Shown one piece after another: positions 1 through 6,584 of a DNA stretch of 19,184 nt (its first letter is position 1; each line of letters begins with the position of its first letter). The notes below the pieces were generated by a model. That model saw only the letters and a list, made by a program, of their open reading frames with translations. It searched no databases and had not been told where the DNA came from. The translations under genes and the position numbers were made by a program. Where the stretch lies: contig JAZSFO010000027.1 of assembly GCA_045532255.1 (NCBI GenBank), forward strand, positions 1 to 19,184. The letters run 5' to 3'. Origin of the DNA: RGIG8748 sp045532255. Its GTDB lineage: Bacteria; Bacillota; Clostridia; UMGS1810.

Positions 1-154
1 TTAACTCTTCTCTTTAACCTCCGCTTGCGGAGTTGATATCCTTTTGACCGATATCTCTGTCTTCATCCAAAATTACTCGGAAATAATCCTCAAATGAATT
101 ATTCAAAGCCTGCACTGTTCATTTTTCAAGGTTCTGGTCCGCTTTTTTCGGCGG
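1..154 (-). other. Probable rRNA operon leader (16S gene expected just outside the window)
   Basis: Read on the minus strand, this stretch follows two strong tandem promoters and has no convincing gene. It contains ACCTTGAAAAATGAACA (about 134-118), which resembles the boxA-like motif (CTTTGAAAACTAAACA type) preceding 16S rRNA in Bacillota. Three short hairpins are visible: TCCGC with GCGGA near 140-157, GATATC with GATATC at 35-40/50-55, and CTCCGC with GCGGAG at 19-32. Leader plus processing stems is the usual arrangement just before 16S. The 16S gene itself is not in the window, so this is inference. Another non-coding leader is the main alternative. Confidence 0.6.
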
Positions 155-160
155 AATTTC

Positions 161-190
161 ATTATACCACGCTGCCTTTACCTTTGTCAA
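161..190 (-). promoter_or_regulatory. Downstream tandem rRNA-type promoter
   Basis: On the minus strand TTGACA (190-185) and TATAAT (166-161) are both perfect consensus and are separated by 18 bases. An A-rich tract with runs of A lies immediately upstream (about 191-212), like an UP element. It is the second of two closely spaced strong promoters firing toward position 1. Confidence 0.8.
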
Positions 191-242
191 GACTTTTTTT
201 AAACTTTTTTATCCAAAGCCTCGCAAAAGCGACAGCCTACTT

Positions 243-271
243 AGAATACCACATTTCCTACCCCTTGTCAA
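243..271 (-). promoter_or_regulatory. Upstream tandem rRNA-type promoter with UP-like A tract
   Basis: On the minus strand TTGACA (271-266) and TATTCT (248-243) are separated by 17 bases. Upstream, 272-311 is almost pure A/T with long A runs, typical of an UP element. Two strong promoters about 80 bases apart, both facing a boxA-like leader, fit an rRNA operon better than a protein gene. Confidence 0.75.
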
Positions 272-311
272 TACCCTTTTTTAACTTTTTTTATTATTTT
301 TTTATTTTCTA

Positions 312-923
312 CTATATTCCCCACCGTTTGCTCAAGTTCTGCCACAATTCCAAAGCACGAAATGCAGGCTTTATTATAATACTTTCTTCCGAAATCAACT
401 CATAGCTTGCATCACTCATTGTATCTTTAAGCTTTTCCTTATTTTTTGCAGACATTTCGCCTTTTGCTTTATCGGTAAAACAAAGCGGCGGATACATAAC
501 ACACCACCAGTTTTCCCCGTTTCCATTTCCTAATATAATGCGGACCGCATCGTAATCTCCTGCGGGAAGCGTTATATTTTCGTAGAACTTGGTAGGAAAA
601 TAAAATCTGCCTGTTTCAACTCTACATATATAATTGCATCCGTTTTTTAAAAGTACATCATTTGCAACCTCTTCAATCTGAGCTTTATTTTCGCTTACAT
701 ATTCTATTGTAATTTCCTCGTCAGCCTCCTGTGCTTTTTTTATAATTGCATCTCTTACTTTGAGTTTTACACTCTGGTCATTTTGTGAATTACTGTTTGC
801 AATTATGTGAAGCCTTACAATGTCTGTTGAAATATCCTCTGATATTGCCTCGCATACTCCCATAAAAAACACTGCCAATAAAAATATAGCGAAAACTATT
901 TTGCCTACAATTTTTCTTTTCAT
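312..923 (-). CDS. spoIIR: Stage II sporulation protein R (SpoIIR)
   Basis: 203 residues, close to the usual length of the family. SpoIIR is made in the forespore and secreted into the intermembrane space, where it triggers SpoIIGA to process pro-sigma-E in the mother cell. Residues about 5-27 form a hydrophobic signal or anchor segment. Family-typical stretches are visible: RLHIIANSNSQNDQ near residue 37, and the central block with GRFYFPTKFYENITLPAG, DYDAVRIILGNGNGENWWC and the following VMYPPLCF. The start has AGGAG 11 bases upstream, a slightly long spacing. In Bacillus the gene is under sigma-F; I found no clear sigma-F promoter in the shared intergenic region with argC. Downstream it runs toward the rRNA promoters with no terminator hairpin in between. 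This gene is the firmest evidence that the organism sporulates. Confidence 0.95.
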   Translation of the reverse strand: MKRKIVGKIVFAIFLLAVFFMGVCEAISEDISTDIVRLHIIANSNSQNDQSVKLKVRDAIIKKAQEADEEITIEYVSENKAQIEEVANDVLLKNGCNYICRVETGRFYFPTKFYENITLPAGDYDAVRIILGNGNGENWWCVMYPPLCFTDKAKGEMSAKNKEKLKDTMSDASYELISEESIIIKPAFRALELWQNLSKRWGI

Positions 924-1011
924 ATTGATTTTTTCTCCTGTTATGTGATATATTACACATTATAGACAAAATTAACCAATATTAACCTAAAAAATTTTTA
1001 TAAAAAGCATA

Positions 1012-1047
1012 TTGTATTTTTATGCAAAAAGATGTATAATAATACAT
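1012..1047 (+). promoter_or_regulatory. argCB promoter overlapped by two ARG-box-like operators
   Basis: TTGTAT (1012-1017), 17 bases, TATAAT (1035-1040) form the promoter. Two 16-base palindromes cover it: TTGTATTTTTATGCAA (1012-1027) over the -35, and ATGTATAATAATACAT (1032-1047) over the -10. Their centres are 20 bases apart. ArgR/AhrC boxes are imperfect palindromes about 18 bp long that occur as pairs two to three bases apart, so size, spacing and target genes all fit arginine repression. That ArgR binds here is inference. Confidence 0.65.
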
Positions 1048-1073
1048 AAACAATATTAAGGAGTGATTTTAAA

Positions 1074-2111
1074 ATGATTAGAGCAGGTGTTTTAGGAGCT
1101 ACGGGCTATGCTGGTGCAGAGCTTGTAAGACTCTTATCATCACATAAAGATGTAACAATTACGATGCTTGCATCAAAATCGTATGCAGGACAGAAAATGT
1201 CAGAGGTTTATCCTTATTTAAAAGGTGTTTGCGATATCGTTTTGGAAGAGGCAGATGCTGATATTGCTTCTGAAAAGTGCGATGTTGTATTTACAGCCCT
1301 TCCCCACGGTGTATCACACGAGGTTATTTCGGCTTTATATAACAAAGGTCTTAAAGTGATTGACTTGTCCGGTGATTTCAGATACAACGATATTAAAGTT
1401 TATGAAGAGTGGTACGGTGTTAAGCATTCTTGTCCTGAGCTTTTGGAAAAATCGGTTTATGGTCTTTGCGAGCTTCACAGGGATGAGATTAAAAATGCTC
1501 AGCTTATCGGAAACCCCGGTTGCTATACAACCTGTTCAATTTTAGGGCTTGCTCCACTTTTGAAAAACGGCGTTATTGAAACTAAAAATATTATAATAGA
1601 TGCAAAATCAGGTGTATCGGGTGCAGGCAGAGGCTTAAATCTTGCATACCATTTCTGCGAATGCACCGAGACTATGAAGGCTTATAAAATTGCAACTCAC
1701 AGACACACCTCTGAAATTGAGCAGGAGCTGTCGCTTATCGCAGGAGAAGATATAAAGCTTTCCTTTACCCCGCACTTAGTTCCTATGAAGCGTGGTATTT
1801 ATGCAACAGAGTATGCGAACCTTAAAAAGCCATATAAAAAGGAAGAGCTTATAAAAATGTATAAAGAATACTACAAAAACGAAAAGTTTGTTCGTATTTA
1901 TGAAGGGGCACTTCCTGAAAACAGTCATGTTTCAGGCTCTAATTTCGTTGATATCGGATTAGAAGTCGATGAGCGTTTAAACCGAGTTGTTGTAATTTCA
2001 AATATTGACAATTTAATTAAAGGTGCGGCAGGTCAGGCAGTTCAGAATATGAACATAATGTTTTCTCTTCCAGAAGACGAGGGCTTACAAGGCGCCGGAT
2101 TTTACATTTAG
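1074..2111 (+). CDS. argC: N-acetyl-gamma-glutamyl-phosphate reductase
   Basis: Third step of arginine (ornithine) synthesis: NADPH-dependent reduction of N-acetylglutamyl-5-phosphate to the semialdehyde, in the cytoplasm. 345 residues, full length for the family. The N-terminal dinucleotide-binding loop GATGYAG is at residues 8-14. The catalytic cysteine is in GNPGCY (Cys150). HRHTSEIEQEL near residue 208 is the family's substrate-side histidine motif. Start chosen with AAGGAG about nine bases upstream. argB follows 14 bases later, so the two form an operon. argJ and argD, often in the same cluster in Clostridia, are not here. The promoter carries two ARG-box-like palindromes. Confidence 0.97.
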   Translation: MIRAGVLGATGYAGAELVRLLSSHKDVTITMLASKSYAGQKMSEVYPYLKGVCDIVLEEADADIASEKCDVVFTALPHGVSHEVISALYNKGLKVIDLSGDFRYNDIKVYEEWYGVKHSCPELLEKSVYGLCELHRDEIKNAQLIGNPGCYTTCSILGLAPLLKNGVIETKNIIIDAKSGVSGAGRGLNLAYHFCECTETMKAYKIATHRHTSEIEQELSLIAGEDIKLSFTPHLVPMKRGIYATEYANLKKPYKKEELIKMYKEYYKNEKFVRIYEGALPENSHVSGSNFVDIGLEVDERLNRVVVISNIDNLIKGAAGQAVQNMNIMFSLPEDEGLQGAGFYI

Positions 2112-2125
2112 AAAGGAAAGTTAAG

Positions 2126-2998
2126 ATGGACACAATGGAAAAAAGGATTGCTCACGCAAGTATATTAACTGAGGCACTTCCCTACATACAAAAGCTTCAC
2201 AATAAAACTATTGTTATAAAGTACGGCGGAAACGCTATGATTAACGAGGACTTAAAAAAGACGGTTATGGAAGACATTACCCTTTTAAAATATGTTGGAA
2301 TGAATCCCGTAATTGTCCACGGAGGCGGTCCTGATATTTCAGAAGCCTTAAAGACATATAATGTTGAAAGCAAATTTATAAGCGGTCTTCGTGTTACCGA
2401 TGAACAAACTATGCGCGTTGCCCAAATGGTTTTGGTGGGGAAAACAAACAAAGAGGTTGTTTCAAATGTTAACCTAAACGGCGGTAAAGCCGTGGGTTTA
2501 TGCGGAATTGACGGAAAAATTATTGAGTGTGTTCCGCTAACCGAAGATGGCGACGGAAACAAAATTGATGTAGGCTTCGTTGGTAAAATCACAAAAGTTA
2601 ACGCAAAGATTATAAAGTCTTTATCAGAAGATGAATATATCCCCGTTATTGCCCCAATCGGCACAGATAAAAACGGTCAGAGCTACAACATAAATGCTGA
2701 CACTGTAGCAAGTGCGGTTGCAACGGCATTAGGTGCAGAAAAGCTGATGTTTTTAACGGATGTTGAGGGTGTAAAAGATAAAGATGACAACATTATTTAT
2801 GAAATAACTACCGAAAACGCCGAAAACTTAATCCACGATGGCACAATTTCAGGCGGTATGATTCCAAAGGTGCGTGCGTGTGTTAAAGCTGTACACGAGG
2901 GCGTTAATCGTGTGCATATTATTGATGGCAGGGTGCTTCACTCAATAATTCTTGAAATATTTACCGACACAGGTATCGGAACAATGTTTAAAAAATAA
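2126..2998 (+). CDS. argB: Acetylglutamate kinase
   Basis: Phosphorylates N-acetylglutamate with ATP, the second and usually flux-controlling step of arginine synthesis. 290 residues. Amino-acid-kinase motifs are clear: KYGGNAM (32-38), HGGGPD (65-70), GLRVTD (87-92), and later NINADTVAS and FLTDVEGV. The N-terminal segment ILTEALPYIQKL (about 13-24) corresponds to the extra N-terminal helix found in arginine-inhibited hexameric enzymes, so feedback inhibition by arginine is likely (inference from family knowledge). AAGGAAAG precedes the start. The stop codon runs directly into a strong terminator, ending the argCB operon. Confidence 0.97.
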   Translation: MDTMEKRIAHASILTEALPYIQKLHNKTIVIKYGGNAMINEDLKKTVMEDITLLKYVGMNPVIVHGGGPDISEALKTYNVESKFISGLRVTDEQTMRVAQMVLVGKTNKEVVSNVNLNGGKAVGLCGIDGKIIECVPLTEDGDGNKIDVGFVGKITKVNAKIIKSLSEDEYIPVIAPIGTDKNGQSYNINADTVASAVATALGAEKLMFLTDVEGVKDKDDNIIYEITTENAENLIHDGTISGGMIPKVRACVKAVHEGVNRVHIIDGRVLHSIILEIFTDTGIGTMFKK

Positions 2999-3028
2999 AA
3001 AGGTTGTGGCATAAGCCACAACCTTTTT
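2997..3028. terminator. Bidirectional terminator between argB and trhA
   Basis: Arms GGTTGTGGC (3002-3010) and GCCACAACC (3015-3023) with an ATAA loop are flanked by A5 on the left and T5 on the right, followed by more T-rich sequence. It can serve argB on the plus strand and the converging gene on the minus strand. Confidence 0.92.
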
Positions 3029-3033
3029 ATTTT

Positions 3034-3708
3034 TTATATCACATAAAGTAAAATCGTAAGGAAATGAAGAACGCTTCCTAAAACTACGAACAGGTGGAAA
3101 ATCGAATGAGAGTATCTATGTTTCTTTGCCGTTGCATAAATAATTGCACCTATTGTATAGGCTATTCCACCGCCTAACAGAAGCAATATTCCGGTAATAG
3201 CTATCGCCTGATAAGTTGCCTTTGCGGCAAAAACAATGCACCAGCCCATAGCAAGATAACAAATCATTGAGAAGACCTTGTATTTTTTTATGTCTATTGC
3301 ATTTAATACAATCCCGAGTACTGCAAACCCCCAGATAACACCAAAAATTGTCCAACCGAGCCACAAGGAATATTCTCTTAGAGAACACAAGGCAATCGGC
3401 GTATATGTACCCGCGATAAGCAAAAATATCGAGCAATGGTCAATAACCTGAAAAACTTTTTTCGCCAGAAGATGCGGCTTTAGGCCGTGGTAGATGCTCG
3501 ACATAGTATACAAAATAATCATGGTCGCACCGTAAATCGCACTACCCACAACACCATATACATTTTTGTGAAGTGCCGCAAAAACAACACAAAGCACTAA
3601 GGCTACAACACCTATTCCGCCTCCTACAATGTGAGATGTCATATTAAAAATCTCTTCGCCTTTTGTATAAAAAGGCAAAATTCTGTCTGAAAGCTTTGTC
3701 CTAGTCAT
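3034..3708 (-). CDS. trhA: Hemolysin III / PAQR-family membrane protein (TrhA-like)
   Basis: 224 residues with seven hydrophobic segments, the size and topology of bacterial hemolysin III (YqfA/TrhA, PAQR superfamily). Conserved family residues are present: EEIFNMTSHIVGG near 18-30, SIYH (71-74), DH (90-91) followed by GTYTP (100-104), and HSIFH (201-205). Histidines 74, 201 and 205 with Asp90 are the likely metal site of the CREST-type fold. Bacterial members have been linked to membrane homeostasis; the 'hemolysin' name is historical and hemolytic activity should not be assumed. It has its own consensus promoter and converges on argB. An AAAGGGA ribosome site precedes the start. Confidence 0.92.
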   Translation of the reverse strand: MTRTKLSDRILPFYTKGEEIFNMTSHIVGGGIGVVALVLCVVFAALHKNVYGVVGSAIYGATMIILYTMSSIYHGLKPHLLAKKVFQVIDHCSIFLLIAGTYTPIALCSLREYSLWLGWTIFGVIWGFAVLGIVLNAIDIKKYKVFSMICYLAMGWCIVFAAKATYQAIAITGILLLLGGGIAYTIGAIIYATAKKHRYSHSIFHLFVVLGSVLHFLTILLYVI

Positions 3709-3743
3709 TTTGTTTCCCTTTCCGCTCTGAATTTTGTATGTTA

Positions 3744-3772
3744 ATTATATAGGTGGCAGGCTTTTATGTCAA
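3744..3772 (-). promoter_or_regulatory. trhA promoter
   Basis: On the minus strand TTGACA (3772-3767) and TATAAT (3749-3744) are separated by 17 bases. Both hexamers are perfect sigma-A consensus. No operator-like palindrome is evident. Confidence 0.85.
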
Positions 3773-3824
3773 GAAAAACTTAAAAATGTTAAAAATAAGT
3801 TTTTAATTTAAGAGGATTTTCTTA

Positions 3825-3854
3825 TTGACAAAAATAATCGTATTATAGTATAAT
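3825..3854 (+). promoter_or_regulatory. tRNA-Thr promoter
   Basis: TTGACA (3825-3830), 18 bases, TATAAT (3849-3854). The -10 lies 15 bases before the mature tRNA 5' end, leaving a very short leader. Confidence 0.85.
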
Positions 3855-3869
3855 ACATCTTGTGCATAG

Positions 3870-3945
3870 GCTGAAGTGGCACAGTTGGTAGCGCAGCTGA
3901 TTCGTAATCAGCAGGTCGTGGGTTCAAGTCCCATCTTCAGCTCCA
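3870..3945 (+). tRNA. tRNA-Thr (anticodon CGT)
   Basis: A 76-base cloverleaf with acceptor arms GCTGAAG (3870-3876) and CTTCAGC (3935-3941), discriminator T and an encoded CCA. The anticodon arm is GCTGA, loop TTCGTAA, TCAGC, giving anticodon CGT, which reads the threonine codon ACG. The T arm contains GGTTCAAGTCC. It stands alone with its own promoter and terminator. Confidence 0.96.
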
Positions 3946-3946
3946 G

Positions 3947-3977
3947 AAAAAAGCATCGACTTTGTCGGTGCTTTTTT
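3947..3977 (+). terminator. tRNA-Thr terminator
   Basis: Arms GCATCGAC (3953-3960) and GTCGGTGC (3964-3971), with one T-G wobble, are preceded by A6 and followed by T6. The last bases overlap the start of the next repeat element. Confidence 0.88.
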
Positions 3978-4150
3978 CAATGAAATTTGCCTGCGGCAAG
4001 TGAAATAGCTTCGCTATTAAATACACTTCGTGTATGAAATATTGCTTCGCAATATGTAAAGGCAAATTTTATTTCACATTTTTCTGAAGGAAAAATATTT
4101 CATAATCTGCAGGATTATTTCATATCAACGAAGTTGATATTTCATTGAAA
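3975..4150. repeat. Hairpin-array element with terminal inverted repeats
   Basis: Non-coding. The ends TTTCAATGAAAT (3975-3986) and ATTTCATTGAAA (4139-4150) are perfect 12-base inverted repeats. Between them are seven consecutive short hairpins at 3987-3999, 4004-4018, 4021-4035, 4039-4055, 4078-4096, 4102-4118 and 4122-4140. Hairpins 2-4 have a TTC loop and hairpin 7 a GAA loop. TGAAAT-type spacers dominate the left half and ATTTCA the right half, so the element is roughly a mirror of itself. AAATTTGCC (3983-3991) also pairs with GGCAAATTT (4061-4069). It resembles miniature intergenic repeats of gut Clostridia, but the family was not searched. Confidence 0.75.
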
Positions 4151-4156
4151 CTAAGT

Positions 4157-4222
4157 GGCATCAAAACCATTTGGTTCACCCGCAAAAACACTCGCGTTTT
4201 TGCGGGTGTTTTTTTTGATGCC
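4157..4222. terminator. Nested terminator-like stem structure
   Basis: A strong inner hairpin has CACCCGCAAAAAC (4177-4189) pairing with GTTTTTGCGGGTG (4196-4208), followed by T8. An outer stem pairs GGCATCAAAA (4157-4166) with TTTTGATGCC (4213-4222), and a small AACC/GGTT hairpin sits inside. It would work as an intrinsic terminator on the plus strand. There is no gene directly upstream to terminate, so it may belong to the preceding repeat or be a remnant. Nothing else is recognisable from 4223 to 4283. Confidence 0.7.
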
Positions 4223-4283
4223 TATGGGTATAACAAGATTTACAGAATAACATAACTTCGATAAATTTTTCACAAATTACCAT

Positions 4284-4330
4284 CAAAATCGCACAAATTC
4301 ATTGACAAAATCGTTCGATTTGGATATAAT
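4284..4330 (+). promoter_or_regulatory. Toxin-antitoxin promoter with embedded operator
   Basis: TTGACA (4302-4307), 17 bases, TATAAT (4325-4330). The spacer contains a perfect palindrome, AAATCG (4308-4313), TT, CGATTT (4316-4321). CAAAATCG occurs at 4284-4291 and again at 4306-4313, 22 bases (two helical turns) apart. This is the layout expected for autorepression by a Phd/YefM antitoxin, alone or with its toxin. Confidence 0.8.
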
Positions 4331-4364
4331 ATAAGTGTAATAATAAGTGAAGGGAGAATTGAAC

Positions 4365-4580
4365 ATGTCTATAACTGCTACTGAATTAAAATTAAATCTT
4401 GGCAAGTATCTTTTACTTTCAGCTACAGAAGATATTTATATCACCAAAAACGGAAAAGTTGTTGCAAAACTAAGCAATCCCAATCAAGACCGTGTAGATA
4501 TGGCAAAATCCTTGTTTGGTATTCTTCCTAAGGATATTACACTCGAGGAAGCAAAAAATGAGAGGCTTGATACAATATGA
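4365..4580 (+). CDS. Phd/YefM-type antitoxin
   Basis: 71 residues. The N-terminal pattern MSITATELKLNLGKYLLL, then EDIYITKNGKVVAKLSNP, is the DNA-binding fold of Phd/YefM antitoxins; the C-terminal part (about 40-71) would wrap and block the toxin. It normally also represses its own operon. A longer reading from a GTG at 4347 is possible, but GGGAG at 4352-4356 is correctly placed for the ATG at 4365, which I chose. The stop overlaps the toxin start as ATGA, so translation is coupled. The gene shares a promoter with the toxin and sits in a repeat-rich accessory patch after a tRNA. Confidence 0.88.
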   Translation: MSITATELKLNLGKYLLLSATEDIYITKNGKVVAKLSNPNQDRVDMAKSLFGILPKDITLEEAKNERLDTI

Positions 4581-4999
4581 GAGCACTGATTGATACCTGC
4601 GTCATAATAGACGCGTTGCAAAACAGAGAACTGTTTAACAAAGAAGCTCAGCAGATATTTCTAGCAGTTGCTAATAAACAGGCGGTGGGATATATTTCAG
4701 CAAAGTCAGTCCTTGATATTTACTATCTTACTCATCGCTTAACACACAGCGATGAATTAACTCGAAATGTTTTGAAAACCTTGCTTAGTTTGTTTGATAT
4801 ACTTGATACAACACAGCTTGATTGCAGACAGGCACTCTCGTCCGATGTATCAGACTACGAGGATGCGGTTATGTGCGAAACTGCAAAAAGATGCGATGTA
4901 GATTGTATTGTGACAAGAAATCAAAAGGATTATACAAAATCCGAAACAACTGTTTATTCACCCAAGGAATTTATTGAAAAAATAACAACATTAGACTGA
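4577..4999 (+). CDS. PIN-domain toxin (VapC-like ribonuclease)
   Basis: 140 residues, the size of a single PIN domain. PIN toxins are metal-dependent endoribonucleases that usually cut tRNA or rRNA. Acidic positions fit the family: Asp6 in LIDTC, a probable second acidic residue Asp47 in SAKSVLDIYY where many VapC proteins have Glu, Asp93/Asp96 in SDYEDAV, and Asp118 in IVTRNQKDY. The C-terminal VYSPKEFI is typical of this PIN subgroup. It overlaps the antitoxin by four bases and is followed by a terminator, so the operon is complete. The intact active-site pattern suggests a working toxin; the RNA target cannot be told from sequence. Confidence 0.9.
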   Translation: MRALIDTCVIIDALQNRELFNKEAQQIFLAVANKQAVGYISAKSVLDIYYLTHRLTHSDELTRNVLKTLLSLFDILDTTQLDCRQALSSDVSDYEDAVMCETAKRCDVDCIVTRNQKDYTKSETTVYSPKEFIEKITTLD

Positions 5000-5004
5000 C
5001 TTTC

Positions 5005-5046
5005 AAAAATACAGCAAATTGCTTTTGCATTTTGCTGTATTTTTTT
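5005..5046 (+). terminator. Terminator of the toxin-antitoxin operon
   Basis: ATACAGCAAA pairs with TTTGCTGTAT around a GC-TTTT-GC tip (5010-5040, one mismatch). It is flanked by A5 and T6, so it could also act in the opposite direction. Confidence 0.88.
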
Positions 5047-5051
5047 GAATG

Positions 5052-5080
5052 TTGAAAAATGTTGATTTTCGTGTTATACT
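5052..5080 (+). promoter_or_regulatory. Promoter of the O-acyltransferase operon
   Basis: TTGAAA (5052-5057), 17 bases, TATACT (5075-5080). The predicted leader of about 85 bases contains a small hairpin, GTTGC with GCAAC (5134-5147), just before the GGAGGA ribosome site. Confidence 0.65.
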
Positions 5081-5170
5081 GATTTCATCAAAGATGACAT
5101 CGTCGATATAAATCTCTTGCAAGATTTTGGATATGTTGCTGACGCAACGAGAAAACACGGAGGAAGAAAA

Positions 5171-6574
5171 ATGCTTTTTTCAAGCACAATATTTTTATAC
5201 ATATTTCTGCCCATAGTGCTTTTTGGCTATTATGTGCTTTTCCGCCCGTGGAGAAGTGCACAGAATGTCTTTCTGTTTATCGCCAGCATGCTTTTTTATG
5301 CATGGGGCGAGCCTCGGTTTGCACTCATAATGCTGGTGTCTGTCTTTATAAACTGGCTTTTTGGCATCTGGGTGCACTTCCATAAGCAAAGAGGCATGAT
5401 AAGATGTGCAAGGCTTGTTATAGCTCTTGATTGCATCTTCAACCTCGGGCTTCTCTTCGTATTCAAGTACCTGAGCTTTGCATCCTCGGTTCTGTGCGGA
5501 TGGGGTCTTGCGACAAATGAGTATTCCATAGCACTGCCCATAGGTATATCGTTCTTTACATTTCAGGCGATGAGCTATGTAATTGATGTATACAGAGGTA
5601 GGGGAGATGTGCAGAAAAATATCCTTAATGTCGGGCTTTATATAGCCTTTTTCCCTCAGCTTATTGCAGGTCCGATTGTGCGGTACGAAACCGTGGCGGA
5701 GGAAATCAAAAACCGCAGAGAGACACTTGCCGATTTCGGCGAGGGCTTCTCTCGCTTTATTCTCGGCATGGGCAAGAAAATACTTCTTGCCAACGGCTTT
5801 GCAATTCTTGCAGACAAGACGTTTGGCATCGGTTCTGTTTCAAACGGACTTTCCTTTGGCATGGCGTGGCTCGGTGCAATAGCATATACCATGCAGATTT
5901 TCTTTGACTTCTCGGGCTACAGCGACATGGCAATAGGTCTTGGCAGGATGTTTGGCTTTCATTTTCTGGAAAATTTTGATTACCCCTATATATCCTCGTC
6001 AATTACGGAATTCTGGCGCAGATGGCACATATCTCTTGGCACATGGTTCCGCGACTATGTATATATCCCCCTTGGCGGAAGCAGAGTAAAGACAAAGACC
6101 CGTCTTATTATTAACCTATTTGTTGTGTGGCTGCTCACGGGCATATGGCATGGTGCGGAGTGGAGCTTTGTTGTGTGGGGACTTATGTATTTTGTACTTC
6201 TTTGTATCGAAAAGCTTACAGGGAAGACATACAGAATTTTCGGTCACATTTACACCCTGTTTTTTGTTGTTATGGGTTGGGTGCTGTTCCGTGCAGACGA
6301 TATGGGTAGTGCATTCAAGTACTTTGAGGCGATGTTCTCAATCGGACAAACAGGCTTCGACGGTATGTTCTGGGGCTACTTTACACAGAACATCCCGCTT
6401 ATTATCTTCGGAATTATGGGCTGTGTTCCGCTTGTTCCCAAGATAAATTCATATATTTCAAAATTCAGAATATACCCCCTTATCCGTGTGACTGCATATC
6501 TTTGTGTTCTTGTGCTTTGCCTTGCAAGCCTTGTTACAAGCTCATACAATCCGTTTATATATTTTAATTTCTGA
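5171..6574 (+). CDS. MBOAT-family membrane O-acyltransferase (AlgI/PatA-like)
   Basis: 467 residues with about ten or more hydrophobic segments. MBOAT enzymes of the AlgI/DltB/PatA type move acyl (usually acetyl) groups across the membrane for O-acylation of extracellular polymers. Hallmarks: PIGISFFTFQ near 123, FFPQLIAGPIVRY (160-172), FDFSGYSDMAIGLG (245-258), FWRRWHISLGTWFRDYVYIP (281-300), and WHG with the catalytic histidine His327. The start at 5171 is preceded by GGAGGA; the frame stays open upstream to 5066 without a better start. The next gene, a DHHW/AlgJ-like protein, begins ten bases downstream, so the two form an acylation pair. The acceptor polymer is not identifiable, since no polysaccharide synthesis genes lie nearby. 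Confidence 0.93.
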   Translation: MLFSSTIFLYIFLPIVLFGYYVLFRPWRSAQNVFLFIASMLFYAWGEPRFALIMLVSVFINWLFGIWVHFHKQRGMIRCARLVIALDCIFNLGLLFVFKYLSFASSVLCGWGLATNEYSIALPIGISFFTFQAMSYVIDVYRGRGDVQKNILNVGLYIAFFPQLIAGPIVRYETVAEEIKNRRETLADFGEGFSRFILGMGKKILLANGFAILADKTFGIGSVSNGLSFGMAWLGAIAYTMQIFFDFSGYSDMAIGLGRMFGFHFLENFDYPYISSSITEFWRRWHISLGTWFRDYVYIPLGGSRVKTKTRLIINLFVVWLLTGIWHGAEWSFVVWGLMYFVLLCIEKLTGKTYRIFGHIYTLFFVVMGWVLFRADDMGSAFKYFEAMFSIGQTGFDGMFWGYFTQNIPLIIFGIMGCVPLVPKINSYISKFRIYPLIRVTAYLCVLVLCLASLVTSSYNPFIYFNF

Positions 6575-6584
6575 TGGTGGCAAT

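Noticed and set aside
94..405. Plus-strand open frame of about 100 codons
   Set aside because: It lies over two strong minus-strand promoters, an A/T tract and the end of spoIIR. The translation is low-complexity Phe/Tyr-rich sequence and no ribosome site is present.
923..1073. T-box or other riboswitch upstream of argC
   Set aside because: The leader after the -10 is only about 30 bases, too short for a T-box or known riboswitch, and there is no terminator hairpin.
3034..3708. A true hemolysin or virulence factor
   Set aside because: The hemolysin III name is historical. The protein has standard PAQR/TrhA membrane topology with no secretion or pore-forming features.
3975..4150. CRISPR array
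   Set aside because: The repeated units are hairpins with different stems and loops of 3-5 bases. There are no identical repeats with uniform spacers and no cas genes.
3870..5046. Mobile island integrated at the tRNA-Thr gene
   Set aside because: No integrase is present and I found no second copy of the tRNA 3' end in the window. A toxin-antitoxin pair and repeats alone do not make an integrated element.
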